64,000 nucleotides of DNA from Nitratireductor alexandrii (GTDB lineage: Bacteria > Pseudomonadota > Alphaproteobacteria > Rhizobiales > Rhizobiaceae), in the NCBI RefSeq assembly GCF_004000215.1, contig NZ_RBVY01000004.1:332351-396350 (forward strand), read 5' to 3'. Below, piece by piece: positions 16,178 to 25,841 of this stretch; position 1 is the first letter of the stretch, and each line of letters opens with the position of its first letter. The position numbers and the translations under genes are program-made. Below the pieces are notes generated by a model, which was not told the DNA's origin, made no database searches, and saw only the letters and a program-made list of their open reading frames with translations.

Positions 16178-17410
16178 ATGGACAGGCAAAGCTCGACACC
16201 GATCCTCGTCGCCGGCACCGGTCCGGTCGGGCTGATCGCCGCGCTGGCGCTGGCGCGGGCCGGCTTCGGCGTGCAGCTCGTGGGACCGCCTGCGCGCGAG
16301 GACGACCGGCGCACGACCGCGCTGATGGTGCCGTCGCTGGACTTTCTCGGCGGGCTGGGCGCCGGCGAGCGGCTGCGCGAGGACGCGGCGCCGCTGAAGA
16401 CGATGCGCATTGTCGACGCCACCGGGCGCCTGGTGCGAGGTCGTCCCGTCACCTTCCGCGCCTCCGAGATCGGCGAGGAGGCGTTCGGCTACAACATCCC
16501 CAACACCGTGCTCAACCTCGAATTGACGGCGGCGGTCGCGGCCGAGGACGGCATTGATTGGATCGACGCGCTGGTCGACACGTGGCGCCCCGGGCCGGAC
16601 ACCATCACCGCCCTGCTCGACAATGGCGCCAGCCTCGAAGCCCGGCTTGCCGTCGCCGCCGACGGCCGCAATTCCGCGGCGCGCCAGGCGGCCGGTATCC
16701 GCGCTCTGCGGCATCGCTATCAACAGGCCGCGCTGGTGCTGAATTTTGCCCACGGCCGCGACCATGCGTTCACGTCGACCGAGTTCCACACCGAAACCGG
16801 GCCCTTCACCCAGGTTCCCCTGCCCGGCCGCCGCTCGAGCCTGGTATGGGTGGTACGCCCGCAAGAAGCTGAGCGGCTCTCGGCGCTTCCCGACGCCGAG
16901 ATTGCCGCCCTGATCGAGGACAAGATGCAGTCGATGCTCGGCCGCGTCACCGTCGAGCCGGGCCGCCAGGTCTACCCGCTCTCGGCCGCCCTGCCCGCGC
17001 GCTTCGCCGACAACCGCATCGCGCTGGTGGGCGAAGCCGCACATGTGTTTCCGCCGATCGGCGCCCAGGGGCTCAATCTGGGCATTCGCGACGTGCGCGA
17101 CCTGATCGCGGTGGCCGGCGCGCACGCCGGCGATCCCGGTTCCCGCCAGGCGCTGGCGCGCTATTCGGCCCGGCGCCGGCCCGACATCGCCGCGCGCACG
17201 GCGGCGGTCAACGCGCTCAACGCCTCGTTGCTGTCGGCGTTCCTGCCCGCCCAGATCGCACGCACGGCCGGCCTCGGCCTGCTGTCGGCGATCGCGCCGC
17301 TGCGCGCCTTCTTCATGCGCGAGGGCATGGAGCCGGGCAGCGGCTTTTCGCGGCTCTTTCAGCCGCCCGGAAACAGGTCCGGCGGCAGCAGGCCGGATTT
17401 GACCAGATAA
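16178..17410 (+). CDS. UbiH/UbiF-family FAD-dependent monooxygenase
   Basis: A 410-aa class A flavoprotein hydroxylase. It shows the Rossmann GTGPVGLIAALALARAG near residue 14, the DG motif VAADGRNSAARQAAGI around 160, and the second FAD motif RIALVGEAAHVFPPIGAQGLNLGIRD around 285, which is the Ubi-hydroxylase form. Such enzymes hydroxylate the aromatic ring during ubiquinone synthesis; the absence of other ubi genes means a different aromatic substrate is also possible. The ATG at 16178 has AAGGAG 9 bp upstream, which fixes the start against a much longer open frame. Its 3' end overlaps the convergent AEC transporter gene by 52 bp. Confidence 0.85.
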   Translation: MDRQSSTPILVAGTGPVGLIAALALARAGFGVQLVGPPAREDDRRTTALMVPSLDFLGGLGAGERLREDAAPLKTMRIVDATGRLVRGRPVTFRASEIGEEAFGYNIPNTVLNLELTAAVAAEDGIDWIDALVDTWRPGPDTITALLDNGASLEARLAVAADGRNSAARQAAGIRALRHRYQQAALVLNFAHGRDHAFTSTEFHTETGPFTQVPLPGRRSSLVWVVRPQEAERLSALPDAEIAALIEDKMQSMLGRVTVEPGRQVYPLSAALPARFADNRIALVGEAAHVFPPIGAQGLNLGIRDVRDLIAVAGAHAGDPGSRQALARYSARRRPDIAARTAAVNALNASLLSAFLPAQIARTAGLGLLSAIAPLRAFFMREGMEPGSGFSRLFQPPGNRSGGSRPDLTR

Positions 17411-18327
17411 AGAAGCCCGGTCACGGTGGCGACGGACAGGATGGTGGTGATCAAGACGCTGGCCGAGGCCCGCTCGACCCAGACCCCGTATTGCTGGGCG
17501 ATGACGAACACGTTGGTGGCCGTCGGCAGGCCGGCAAGCAGCACCGCCGTCCACACCCAGACCGGGTCGAAATCGCCGACGGCGCTCAAGACCAGGTAGC
17601 ACACCAGCGGGTGCAGGACGAGTTTCAGGACGGCGATCGGGGCGAGCTCGCGCGGCACCCGTTTCAGCGGTCGCAGGGCGAGCGTGACGCCCATGGCAAA
17701 CAGCGCGCAAGGCGCGGCCGCGCGCGCCAGCATCTCCAGCAACCGCGCCACCGGCGCCGGCGGCGCGAAGGAGAGTGCCGCCGCCGCCACCCCGACCGCC
17801 GTGGCGATGATGAAGGGATGCAGCGCGATCCGGCGCACGACATCGAGCGCCACCGCGCCGGGACGGCGACGATCGTCGCCGGCAAGCGCCATCATCATCG
17901 GCGTGATGGCGAAATGCATGATGTTTTCGAAACAGAAGATCAGCGCGACGGGAACAGCCGCCTGCTCGCCGAAGGCCAGCAGCGCGATGCCCGGCCCCAT
18001 ATAGCCGATATTGCCGTAGGCGGCGGCCAGGCCCTTGACCGTGCTTGCCGCGATCTCGCCGCGCGACACGATCACCGACACCACGAACATCAGCGCGAAC
18101 ACGACATAGGTGGAAAACACCGCCGCGAAGATGAAGCTCCACTCGGTGAGTTTTTCGATCGGCGTGCGGCTCAAAAGCTGGAAGAACAGAGCCGGCAGCG
18201 CGACATAGATGATGAAAATGTTCATCCAGCCGAGCGCGTCGAGTGGCTGGCTTACGACGCGGGCGACGAAATAGCCGAGGAAGATCAGGCCGAAGAAGGG
18301 AAGAACGAGGCCGAGTATGTCTGCCAT
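17359..18327 (-). CDS. AEC (auxin efflux carrier) family transporter
   Basis: A 322-aa protein with about ten hydrophobic segments, of the AEC/Mem_trans family. Typical are the N-terminal LPFFGLIFLGYFVARV, YGNIGYMGPGIALLAFG (the substrate-site GxxG region of the fourth/fifth helix) and CALFAMGVTLAL in the second half. Bacterial members export or import carboxylates such as malate or malonate; the substrate here is unknown. The gene is convergent with, and overlaps, the UbiH-like gene. Confidence 0.85.
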   Translation of the reverse strand: MADILGLVLPFFGLIFLGYFVARVVSQPLDALGWMNIFIIYVALPALFFQLLSRTPIEKLTEWSFIFAAVFSTYVVFALMFVVSVIVSRGEIAASTVKGLAAAYGNIGYMGPGIALLAFGEQAAVPVALIFCFENIMHFAITPMMMALAGDDRRRPGAVALDVVRRIALHPFIIATAVGVAAAALSFAPPAPVARLLEMLARAAAPCALFAMGVTLALRPLKRVPRELAPIAVLKLVLHPLVCYLVLSAVGDFDPVWVWTAVLLAGLPTATNVFVIAQQYGVWVERASASVLITTILSVATVTGLLYLVKSGLLPPDLFPGG

Positions 18328-18446
18328 CAGCGCGCGGTCCGGTCACAAGCCTTGGCCGCTAATGGCTCCTCGCCGCCGCGTCAACCCGCCGCGCTATTGA
18401 ACTGACGCCGTTGCTGCGCCAAATAGGGGCCAGGGCGGTATTTTTG

Positions 18447-18779
18447 ATGACTGACGTAAAAAAAGCGAAATTTCAGATCGGCCAGGTGGTCAGCCACCGG
18501 ATTTTTCCGTTCCGGGGCGTGATCTTCGACGTCGATCCCGAATTCGACAACACCGAGGAGTGGTACCAGGCGATCCCGGAGGATATCCGGCCGTCGAAAG
18601 ACCAGCCCTTCTACCATCTGCTGGCCGAAAACGAAGAAACCGAATACATCGCCTACGTATCGGAGCAAAACCTGGTGCCCGACACGTCGGGCGAGCCTGT
18701 ACGCCATCCCCAGATCGGTGAACTGTTCGACAAGACTCCGGACGGGCGCTACGAGCCGAAAGCGGCCGCGCTGCACTGA
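18447..18779 (+). CDS. hspQ: Heat shock protein HspQ
   Basis: The 110-aa protein matches HspQ (hemimethylated-DNA-binding YccV family), with KFQIGQVVSHRIFPFRGVIFDVDPEF, QPFYHLLAEN and YIAYVSEQNLVPD. In enterobacteria HspQ is a specificity-enhancing factor of the Lon protease and is itself degraded by Lon; the alphaproteobacterial version is expected to be similar. ATG 18447 (MTDVKKAKF) is chosen over an upstream start because the family begins here. A bidirectional terminator follows at 18849-18877. Confidence 0.9.
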   Translation: MTDVKKAKFQIGQVVSHRIFPFRGVIFDVDPEFDNTEEWYQAIPEDIRPSKDQPFYHLLAENEETEYIAYVSEQNLVPDTSGEPVRHPQIGELFDKTPDGRYEPKAAALH

Positions 18780-18848
18780 GCCGGACGGCCGCAGATCGGC
18801 CGGCATCCAACAAAACACTCCCGAACAAGCATGAAAAAGGCGGGCATG

Positions 18849-18877
18849 AAAAAAGCGGGGTCAGGCCCCGCTTTTTC
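18849..18877. terminator. Bidirectional rho-independent terminator between hspQ and ialB
   Basis: The perfect 10-bp inverted repeat AAAAGCGGGG / CCCCGCTTTT with loop TCAGG has A-run and T-run flanks, so it can end transcription of hspQ on the plus strand and ialB on the minus strand. Confidence 0.88.
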
Positions 18878-18915
18878 CGTCGCCGCCGTCAAAGCGGCCT
18901 GTTCGCTAAGCCGGC

Positions 18916-19554
18916 CTATTCGCTGGCCTTCGCCTTTTCCTGCTCTTCCTTGAGCTTCTTGGCGAAATCCTCGTTGTTCTTGGACACGAAGTCCTGCAGC
19001 TTCTTCTGCCGCTCTTCGATATCGGACTGCTGCAGCGGCGGCCCGTCGAAAGCGTCGGTGAAGCCCTGCAGCGATACCTTGATCGGGTTCGGCTTGTTCT
19101 GGAAATTCACCGAAGTCAGCGTGAGTTCGCCGCCTTTCTTGAAGGAAGCGACGATCGAGTCGGTCAGCGGCACCTCGGCCACGCAGCGATCCGGCAAGCA
19201 GACCGCGTAGTTGACCTTCTGCGCCTTGCCGCCGTCGACCTGAAGGCCCACGCCCGGCGCCATCAGGCGGCCGGTCGGCACCGTCACCTGAAATACGTTG
19301 CGGTTCACCTTGCCCTTGATCTCGATCAGGCTGACACCGGTGATGAGCTGGCCGGAATCGGCCAGAACGATGTTCTGCACATTGCAGATATCGACGTCTT
19401 CCTGCTTGGAGCAGGCCTTGAACCAGCCGCGCGGAATCTGCGGCTGCTGCTGCGCCTGCTGGGCGAAGGCCGGGATGGCGTTGGCAGCGAGGAAACCCGC
19501 CGCCGCGACCGCCAGCACTGCCGTGCGTCTCGCGCTGGTGCGGTTCATCTTCAT
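18916..19554 (-). CDS. ialB: Invasion-associated locus B (IalB) family protein
   Basis: A 212-aa exported protein: signal peptide to about AIPAFA, then a Gln-rich linker and the IalB domain (RGWFKACSKQEDVDICNVQNI ... VPTGRLMAPGVGLQVDG ... VNYAVCLPDRCVAEVPL), with the family's four conserved cysteines (split here into stretches). A charged helical tail (KLQDFVSKNNEDFAKKLKEEQ) follows. In Bartonella IalB is linked with entry into red cells, but homologues are common in free-living rhizobia, where the role is unknown. A start three codons later (MNRTS) is equally possible. Confidence 0.88.
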   Translation of the reverse strand: MKMNRTSARRTAVLAVAAAGFLAANAIPAFAQQAQQQPQIPRGWFKACSKQEDVDICNVQNIVLADSGQLITGVSLIEIKGKVNRNVFQVTVPTGRLMAPGVGLQVDGGKAQKVNYAVCLPDRCVAEVPLTDSIVASFKKGGELTLTSVNFQNKPNPIKVSLQGFTDAFDGPPLQQSDIEERQKKLQDFVSKNNEDFAKKLKEEQEKAKASE

Positions 19555-19800
19555 TCTGTCGTGATCCTTTCGAGTGTTCCGGTTCCGGCTCGTCCCGCGC
19601 TACCTGTTCGCCAAATGCGGCGACAGGATGGCTTTGCGCCCCGGACGGCCATTGCGCATTTCTGCGCCGTGTTACACCGCCGCCGTCCGCGAATCCAGTC
19701 ATTCGCACCCTTTTCGTGGTGATTTGCCGCGATACGGACATGGAAGGCGGACATGCTAGGGTCGACGCGAATCGATCCCTTGTCATCACGCCGGAACGCC

Positions 19801-21606
19801 ATGAAACGTCTTTTCCATCTGTCGATCGGCCTCGCCGCCGGCCTCGCCGCCGCCGTTCTGCCCGCCGTCGCAGAACCGCGCCATGCCATCGCCATGCACG
19901 GCGATCCCGCCCTGCCGGCCGATTTCCAGCATTTTTCCTACGTCGATCCGGACGCGCCCAAGGGCGGCACGGTCAACTATGCGGTGCAGGGCTCGTTCGA
20001 CAGCCTCAACCCATTCATCATCCAGGGCTCGGCGGCACGCGGCACGCTCGACCTGGAATTCGGCTACAACGTCTTCGAAAGCCTGATGCAGCGCTCCTAC
20101 GACGAACCGTTCACGCTTTACCCGCTGATCGCCGAATCGGTCGAGACCGACGCCGAGCGCACCTTCGTGGAATTCAGGCTCGACGCGCGGGCGCGGTTTT
20201 CAGACGGCGAGCCGGTAACGGCCGACGACGTCATCTTCACCTTCAAGCTGCTGCGCGACAAGGGTTTTCCGCGCTATAAGCGCACCGTCGACAAGATCGC
20301 GACAATGGAGAAGCGCGACGAGCGCACGGTGCGTTTCGTCTTCGGCGAAGGCGACCGCGAGCTGCCGCTGATCATCGGCCTGATGCCGGTCCTGCCCGAA
20401 CACGCCACCGACGCTGACACTTTCGACAAATCGACGCTGAAACCGATGATCGGCTCAGGCCCCTACACGATGGGAACGGTCAGACCGGGCGAATTGCTGG
20501 TGCTCGACCGCAACCCCGACTACTGGGCCAGGGACATTCCCTCCAAGCGCGGCTTCGACAATTACGACCAGATCCGCATCAATTATTTCCGCGACGACAA
20601 CGCGCTGTTCGAGGCCTTCAAGAAGGGGCTGATCGACGTCCACGTCGAAAACAACTCCAACCGCTGGACCGGCGAGTACGACTTTCCCGCCGTGACGGAA
20701 GGCGACATCGTCAAGGACAGTTTCGACAGCGGCCTGCCGTCGGGCATGTACGGGTTCGTCATGAACACGCGCCGCGATGTCTTCGCCGATCAAAAGCTGA
20801 GGGCGGCGCTGGCCGGACTGTTCGATTTCGAATGGGCCAACCGCAATCTGTTTTCCGGCGCCTACAAACGCACCAAAAGCTATTTCGACGGTTCCGAACT
20901 GTCGTCCAGCGGCACCCCCGCTACCGATGCCGAAAAGGCGCTGCTCGCCCCCTTCCCCGACGCCGTTCGCCCCGAGATCATGGCGGGCAACTGGGCGCCG
21001 CCGGTATCGGACGGAAGCGGGCGCGACCGCGCCTTCCTGCGCCGCGGCTTCGACGCGCTCAAGGCGGCCGGCTACGCAATGCGCGACGGCACGCTGGTGA
21101 CCCCCGACGGGGCGCCGGTCACCTTCGAGATCATGCTCAAGGCCAAGGGCGGCCAGGAACTGGCGCTTGCCTGGCAGCGCACGCTCGCCCGGCTGGGCAT
21201 CAAAGCGGAGCTGCGCTCCGTCGACGCCGCGCAATACCAGCAGCGGCTCTTGACCCATGACTATGACGTCATCCTGCACCGCTACCCCTCCTCGCTGTCG
21301 CCCGGCGTCGAGCAGATCGGCCGCTGGGGCTCGGCCTCGCGCGACGCGCAGGGGTCATGGAATTTCGCCGGCGCCGCCGATCCCGCCATCGACGCCATGA
21401 TCGACGCCCTGCTCAACGCGCGCGAGCGCGACGCCTTCATCGACGCCGTCCGCGCCTATGACCGGGTGCTTTTGAGCGGGTTTTACGTCGTGCCGCTCTA
21501 CCATCGGAACGACAAATGGGTGGCGCGTTGGAAACGGATCCGCCATCCCGACACCGCACCGCTCTATGGCTACCAGTTGCAAAGCTGGTGGAGCGCCCCA
21601 AAATAA
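19801..21606 (+). CDS. YejA-like extracellular solute-binding protein (family 5, peptide type)
   Basis: A 601-aa periplasmic SBP_bac_5 protein with a signal peptide (MKRLFHLSIGLAAGLAAAVL, cleavage near AVAEP). Recognisable are FSYVDPDAPKGGTVNYAVQG, the domain opening of YejA-type proteins, FEFRLDARARFSDGEPVTADDV-like VEFRLDARARFSDGEPV, and the C-terminal AYDRVLLSGFYVVPLYH. YejA proteins deliver oligopeptides or microcin C to the YejBEF permease, but no permease or ATPase gene lies in the window, so this is an orphan binding protein or is paired elsewhere. ATG 19801 is chosen because the signal peptide begins there; a start 48 bp upstream adds a non-signal sequence. Confidence 0.85.
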   Translation: MKRLFHLSIGLAAGLAAAVLPAVAEPRHAIAMHGDPALPADFQHFSYVDPDAPKGGTVNYAVQGSFDSLNPFIIQGSAARGTLDLEFGYNVFESLMQRSYDEPFTLYPLIAESVETDAERTFVEFRLDARARFSDGEPVTADDVIFTFKLLRDKGFPRYKRTVDKIATMEKRDERTVRFVFGEGDRELPLIIGLMPVLPEHATDADTFDKSTLKPMIGSGPYTMGTVRPGELLVLDRNPDYWARDIPSKRGFDNYDQIRINYFRDDNALFEAFKKGLIDVHVENNSNRWTGEYDFPAVTEGDIVKDSFDSGLPSGMYGFVMNTRRDVFADQKLRAALAGLFDFEWANRNLFSGAYKRTKSYFDGSELSSSGTPATDAEKALLAPFPDAVRPEIMAGNWAPPVSDGSGRDRAFLRRGFDALKAAGYAMRDGTLVTPDGAPVTFEIMLKAKGGQELALAWQRTLARLGIKAELRSVDAAQYQQRLLTHDYDVILHRYPSSLSPGVEQIGRWGSASRDAQGSWNFAGAADPAIDAMIDALLNARERDAFIDAVRAYDRVLLSGFYVVPLYHRNDKWVARWKRIRHPDTAPLYGYQLQSWWSAPK

Positions 21607-21625
21607 GGGCAAACAGGAGACCGTC

Positions 21626-22306
21626 ATGAGCGAACCCCAAACGGTCCAGGTCGACGTCGTCTCCGACGTCGTGTGCCCCTGGTGCTATATCGGAAAGAAA
21701 CGGCTCGAGCGGGCTTTGCAAGCGGTCGGCGACATTGAGGTCGAACTGCGCTGGCGTCCCTATCAGCTCGACCCGACCATTCCCGCCGAAGGCCACGACC
21801 GCAAGGCCTATATGCTGGCCAAGTTCGGCAGCCGCGAAAAGCTGGCCGAGGCCCATGACGCGGTCAAGGCCGCCGGCGCCGACGAAGGCATCGCTTTCGA
21901 CCTCGGCGCGATCGCCGTCTCTCCCAACACGCTCGACGCCCACAGACTGATCCGTTGGGCCCAGACGGTCGGCGCCGAGGCCCAGACCCGGCTGGTCGGC
22001 CTGCTGTTCAAAGCCTATTTCGAGGACGGCAAGGATATCGGCGAGCGCACCGTTCTGATCGAGGCGGCAACCGAGGCCGGCATGGACGCCGCGCTTGCCG
22101 AGACCCTGCTTGCCACCGACGCCGACCGCGACGCGGTGCGCAGCGAGATCGACACCGCCCAGAACATGGGGATTCGCGGCGTGCCCTGCTTCCTGATTGA
22201 GAACAAATACGCCGTCATGGGCGCGCAGGATCCGGCCACGCTGGCCGACGCGATCCGCCAGGTGGCGGCGATGAAGGCGCGCGGCGAGCTGGAAGCCGCG
22301 TCATAA
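21626..22306 (+). CDS. DsbA-family FrnE-like thioredoxin-fold protein
   Basis: A 226-aa cytoplasmic protein of the FrnE/HCCA-isomerase branch of DsbA. It has the CPWC redox motif at residues 17-20 (DVVCPWCYIGKKRLE), the helical insert characteristic of FrnE, and the cis-Pro region GIRGVPCFLIENKYAVMGAQ. FrnE of Deinococcus is a disulfide isomerase in oxidative-stress defence. It follows the SBP gene by 19 bp with AGGAG just upstream of ATG 21626, suggesting co-transcription. Confidence 0.88.
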   Translation: MSEPQTVQVDVVSDVVCPWCYIGKKRLERALQAVGDIEVELRWRPYQLDPTIPAEGHDRKAYMLAKFGSREKLAEAHDAVKAAGADEGIAFDLGAIAVSPNTLDAHRLIRWAQTVGAEAQTRLVGLLFKAYFEDGKDIGERTVLIEAATEAGMDAALAETLLATDADRDAVRSEIDTAQNMGIRGVPCFLIENKYAVMGAQDPATLADAIRQVAAMKARGELEAAS

Positions 22307-22330
22307 GCACACCCGCGTCCGGTTCGGCGC

Positions 22331-25300
22331 TCAGGCGGCCGCCTTGTCGGCCAGCCGCGACAACTGCGTCATCACCACGGCCGCACCCGCCAGCCGCTTT
22401 TCGGCCGTCGGCCAGTCGCGCGACAAAACCACGGAATGGTCGGAGCGGATTTTGGCCAGCGATCCCTGCTCGGCGATGAACCGCACCAGCCCGGCCGGAT
22501 CGGCGAATTCGTTGTCGCGGAACTGCACGACCACGCCCTTCGGCCCGGCATCGAGCTTGGCCACGTTGGCACGCCGGCACAGCGCCTTGATGTAGACGAT
22601 CTTCAACAAATGCTGCACCTCGACCGGCAGCGGCCCGAACCGGTCGATCAGCTCGGCCCCGAACGCGTCGATCTCCTCGGTCGTTTCCAGTTCGGCCAGC
22701 CGCCGGTAGAGCGCCAGACGAAGCTGCAGATCGGGCACGTAGTCTTCGGGGATCATCACCGCGGTGCCGACCGTGATCTGCGGCGACCAGCCGGTGTCGA
22801 CCGTCTCGCCAGCGCCGCGCAGTTCGGCCACCGCCTCCTCCAGCATCTGCTGATAGAGCTCGAAGCCGACCTCCTTGATGTGGCCCGACTGCTCCTCGCC
22901 CAAAAGATTGCCGGCGCCGCGAATGTCGAGATCGTGGCTGGCGAGCTGGAACCCCGCGCCCAGCGTGTCGAGCGACTGCAGCACTTTCAGCCGCCGGTCG
23001 GCATTGGCCGTCAGCGTGCGGTTGGCCGGCAGGGTCAGCAGCGCGTAGGCGCGTACCTTGGAGCGGCCGACCCGGCCGCGCAGCTGGTAGAGCTGGGCCA
23101 GTCCGAACATGTCGGCCCGGTGCACGATCAGCGTGTTGGCGGTCGGAATATCGAGGCCCGATTCCACGATCGTGGTCGACAACAGCACGTCGTACTTGCC
23201 GTCGTAAAACGCGTTCATGATGTCGTCGAGCTGGCCGGGAGGCAATTGGCCATGCGCGGTCGCCACCTTCAGTTCCGGCACCGATTCGCGCAGGAAATCA
23301 GCGATTTCGGCGAGATCGCTGATCCGCGGCACGACATAAAAACTCTGCCCGCCGCGATAGCGCTCGCGCAGCAGCGTCTCGCGCACCACAAGCGGATCGA
23401 AGGGCGAGATGAAGGTGCGCACCGCCATCCGGTCGACCGGCGGCGTGGCGATCAGCGACAGTTCGCGCACCCCCGTCAGCGCGAGCTGCAGCGTGCGCGG
23501 GATCGGGGTTGCCGACAGGGTCAGCACATGCACGTCGGATTTCAGGTCCTTGAGCCGCTCCTTGTGCTTGACGCCGAAATGCTGTTCCTCGTCGATGATC
23601 AACAGGCCGAGATGCTTGAAATGCACCGACGCGCCGAGCAGCGCATGGGTGCCCACCACGATATCGACCGTGCCGTCTGCCAACCCCTTCTTGGTCTCGG
23701 CAAGCTCCTTGGCGCCGACCAGGCGCGAGGCCTGGCGCAGCCGGATCGGCAGACCGCTGAATCGTTCCGAAAACGTCTTGAAGTGCTGTCGCGCCAAAAG
23801 CGTGGTCGGCACCACCACGGCGACCTGGAACCCTTCCATGGCCGCCAGGAACGCGGCGCGCAGCGCGACCTCGGTCTTGCCGAAACCGACATCGCCGCAC
23901 ACCAGCCGGTCCATCGGCCGTCCGGCGGCGAGGTCGTCCATCACCGCGTCGATGGCGTTTTGCTGGTCCTCGGTCTCCTCGTAGGGGAAACGGGCGGCGA
24001 ACTCGCCGTAAAGCCCGTCGGGCGGGCGGACCGCCGGCGCGCCGCGCATCTCGCGCTCGGCAGCGATCCGGATCAACTGGCCGGCCATCTCCAGCAATTT
24101 CTTCTTCAGCTTGGCCTTGCGCGCCTGCCAGTTGCCGCCGCCCAGACGGTCGAGCGGCGTGTCGGCCGCGTCCGAGCCGTAGCGCGACAGGAGATCGATA
24201 TTCTCGACCGGCAGAAACAGCCGGCCGTCGCCGGCATAGTGGATTTCCAGGCAGTCGTGCGGCGCCCCCGCCGCTTCGATCGTCTTCAAACCGACAAAAC
24301 GGCCGATACCGTGATCGGCGTGCACGACGATGTCGCCCGACGAGATCGCCGACAATTCGGTGATGAAATCGGCATTGCGCTTGCGTTTCGAGCGACGCAC
24401 CAGCCGATCGCCGAGAATGTCCTGTTCGCAGACCAGCGCAAACCCCTCGGCCTCGAACCCGGTCTCGATCGGCAGCACCGCCGCTCCCGCCTCGCCGACC
24501 GCCAGCCGGTCGGCCTCGGCAAGGTTCTTGACCCGGGTCAGACCGCCGAGCCCGTGCTCGGCCAGGATCTGACCGAGCCGGTCGAGCGAGCCTTCCGTCC
24601 AGCCGGCGACCAGCACGCGCCGGCCGGCGCTCCTGAGACCGGCTATATGGCGAACCGCGTGATCGAACACATTGGCCGAGGGATCGGCGCGTTCGGCGGC
24701 AAAACTCCGCCCGGCCTTGGAATGGGCGTTGACGATCCGGCGGCCGGCCGATTCGGGCGTGTCGAACGGGGTCAGGTCGCAGACCAGGCGTTCGGCCCCC
24801 GCCGCCGCAACCTCCTCGGCCGTCAGATAGAGCAAATCCGGCGGCGCGGGTTTGTAAGGGGTCGAATCGGCGAGCCCGCCGCCGGCGGACTGGCTGCGAC
24901 GGGCCTCGTAGTGGTCGTCGATCACGCCGCGGCGCTCGGCAAGCGCGTCATGGGCGAGCGCGTCGAACACCACCGGCCCCGCGGGCACGTAATCGAACAC
25001 CGTTTCCAGCCGGTCGTAGAAATAGGCCAGCCAGTGCTCCATGCCGGCGAAACGCCTGCCTTCGCTGATCGCGGCATAAAGCGCGTCGTCGCGCGAAGGC
25101 GCGCCGAAAGCCTCGATATAGGTGCGGCGAAAGCGGCTGATCGCCTCCGGCGTCAGCGTAACCTCGCTCGCCGGCTGCAAGACCATCTCGGCCCGCTGGC
25201 TGGTTGTGCGTTGCGTGGCGGGATCGAAAGCGCGAACCGATTCCAGCGTGTCGCCGAAGAAATCGAGCCTGAGCGGCTCGGGCGCGCCGGGGGCGTAGAG

Positions 25301-25831
25301 ATCGACGATGCCGCCGCGCACCGCGTATTCGGCCACGTCGCGCACCGTGCCGACGCGCTCGAAGCCGCTGGTCTGCAGCCGTTCGATCAGCGCCTGCATG
25401 TCGACCTGATTGCCGGGCCTGGCCGAAAAAAGCTGCGCCTCCAGCATCTCGGCCGGCGGAATGCGTTGCAGGACCGCATTGACGGTGGCCAGGATCACCG
25501 CCCGGTGCGGCGCCTTCTTCAGCGCGATCATCGCCGCGAGCGCATCGAGACGGCGCGCGGCCGCGTCCGCGCCCGGCGACACCCGGTCATAGGGCAGGCA
25601 GTCCCAGGCCGGCAGCTCCAGCACCGGCAGGTCGGGCGCGGCGAAGGCGAGCGCGTCGCGGATCGCGGGCAGGCGCTGGCCGTCGCGGGCGATGAACAGA
25701 AGCGGCCGGTCGGACGCCGCTTCCGAGACGATGCGCGAAAGCACGAAGGCCTCGAAACCGTCGGCGACGCCGGCGACGGTCACCTTGCCGGCATAGTCCG
25801 GCTTCAGGCCGAATGTGGGAAGCAACGTCAT
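22331..25831 (-). CDS. mfd: Transcription-repair coupling factor Mfd
   Basis: A 1166-aa SF2 translocase that removes stalled RNA polymerase at DNA lesions and recruits UvrA. The UvrB-like damage-handover module is N-terminal (LPAWDCLPYDRVSP), then the RNA-polymerase-interacting domain (SGDIVVHADHGIGRFVGLK), the RecG-like motor with Walker A GDVGFGKTE and DEEQ in LLIIDEEQHFGVKHKE, motif VI QLRGRVGRSKVRAYA, and the C-terminal TRCF domain. The ATG at 25831 (MTLLPTFG) is preferred; a 64-residue upstream extension overlaps the sdhE gene and is not protein-like. Confidence 0.95.
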   Translation of the reverse strand: MTLLPTFGLKPDYAGKVTVAGVADGFEAFVLSRIVSEAASDRPLLFIARDGQRLPAIRDALAFAAPDLPVLELPAWDCLPYDRVSPGADAAARRLDALAAMIALKKAPHRAVILATVNAVLQRIPPAEMLEAQLFSARPGNQVDMQALIERLQTSGFERVGTVRDVAEYAVRGGIVDLYAPGAPEPLRLDFFGDTLESVRAFDPATQRTTSQRAEMVLQPASEVTLTPEAISRFRRTYIEAFGAPSRDDALYAAISEGRRFAGMEHWLAYFYDRLETVFDYVPAGPVVFDALAHDALAERRGVIDDHYEARRSQSAGGGLADSTPYKPAPPDLLYLTAEEVAAAGAERLVCDLTPFDTPESAGRRIVNAHSKAGRSFAAERADPSANVFDHAVRHIAGLRSAGRRVLVAGWTEGSLDRLGQILAEHGLGGLTRVKNLAEADRLAVGEAGAAVLPIETGFEAEGFALVCEQDILGDRLVRRSKRKRNADFITELSAISSGDIVVHADHGIGRFVGLKTIEAAGAPHDCLEIHYAGDGRLFLPVENIDLLSRYGSDAADTPLDRLGGGNWQARKAKLKKKLLEMAGQLIRIAAEREMRGAPAVRPPDGLYGEFAARFPYEETEDQQNAIDAVMDDLAAGRPMDRLVCGDVGFGKTEVALRAAFLAAMEGFQVAVVVPTTLLARQHFKTFSERFSGLPIRLRQASRLVGAKELAETKKGLADGTVDIVVGTHALLGASVHFKHLGLLIIDEEQHFGVKHKERLKDLKSDVHVLTLSATPIPRTLQLALTGVRELSLIATPPVDRMAVRTFISPFDPLVVRETLLRERYRGGQSFYVVPRISDLAEIADFLRESVPELKVATAHGQLPPGQLDDIMNAFYDGKYDVLLSTTIVESGLDIPTANTLIVHRADMFGLAQLYQLRGRVGRSKVRAYALLTLPANRTLTANADRRLKVLQSLDTLGAGFQLASHDLDIRGAGNLLGEEQSGHIKEVGFELYQQMLEEAVAELRGAGETVDTGWSPQITVGTAVMIPEDYVPDLQLRLALYRRLAELETTEEIDAFGAELIDRFGPLPVEVQHLLKIVYIKALCRRANVAKLDAGPKGVVVQFRDNEFADPAGLVRFIAEQGSLAKIRSDHSVVLSRDWPTAEKRLAGAAVVMTQLSRLADKAAA

Positions 25832-25841
25832 GGTGTCCGTG

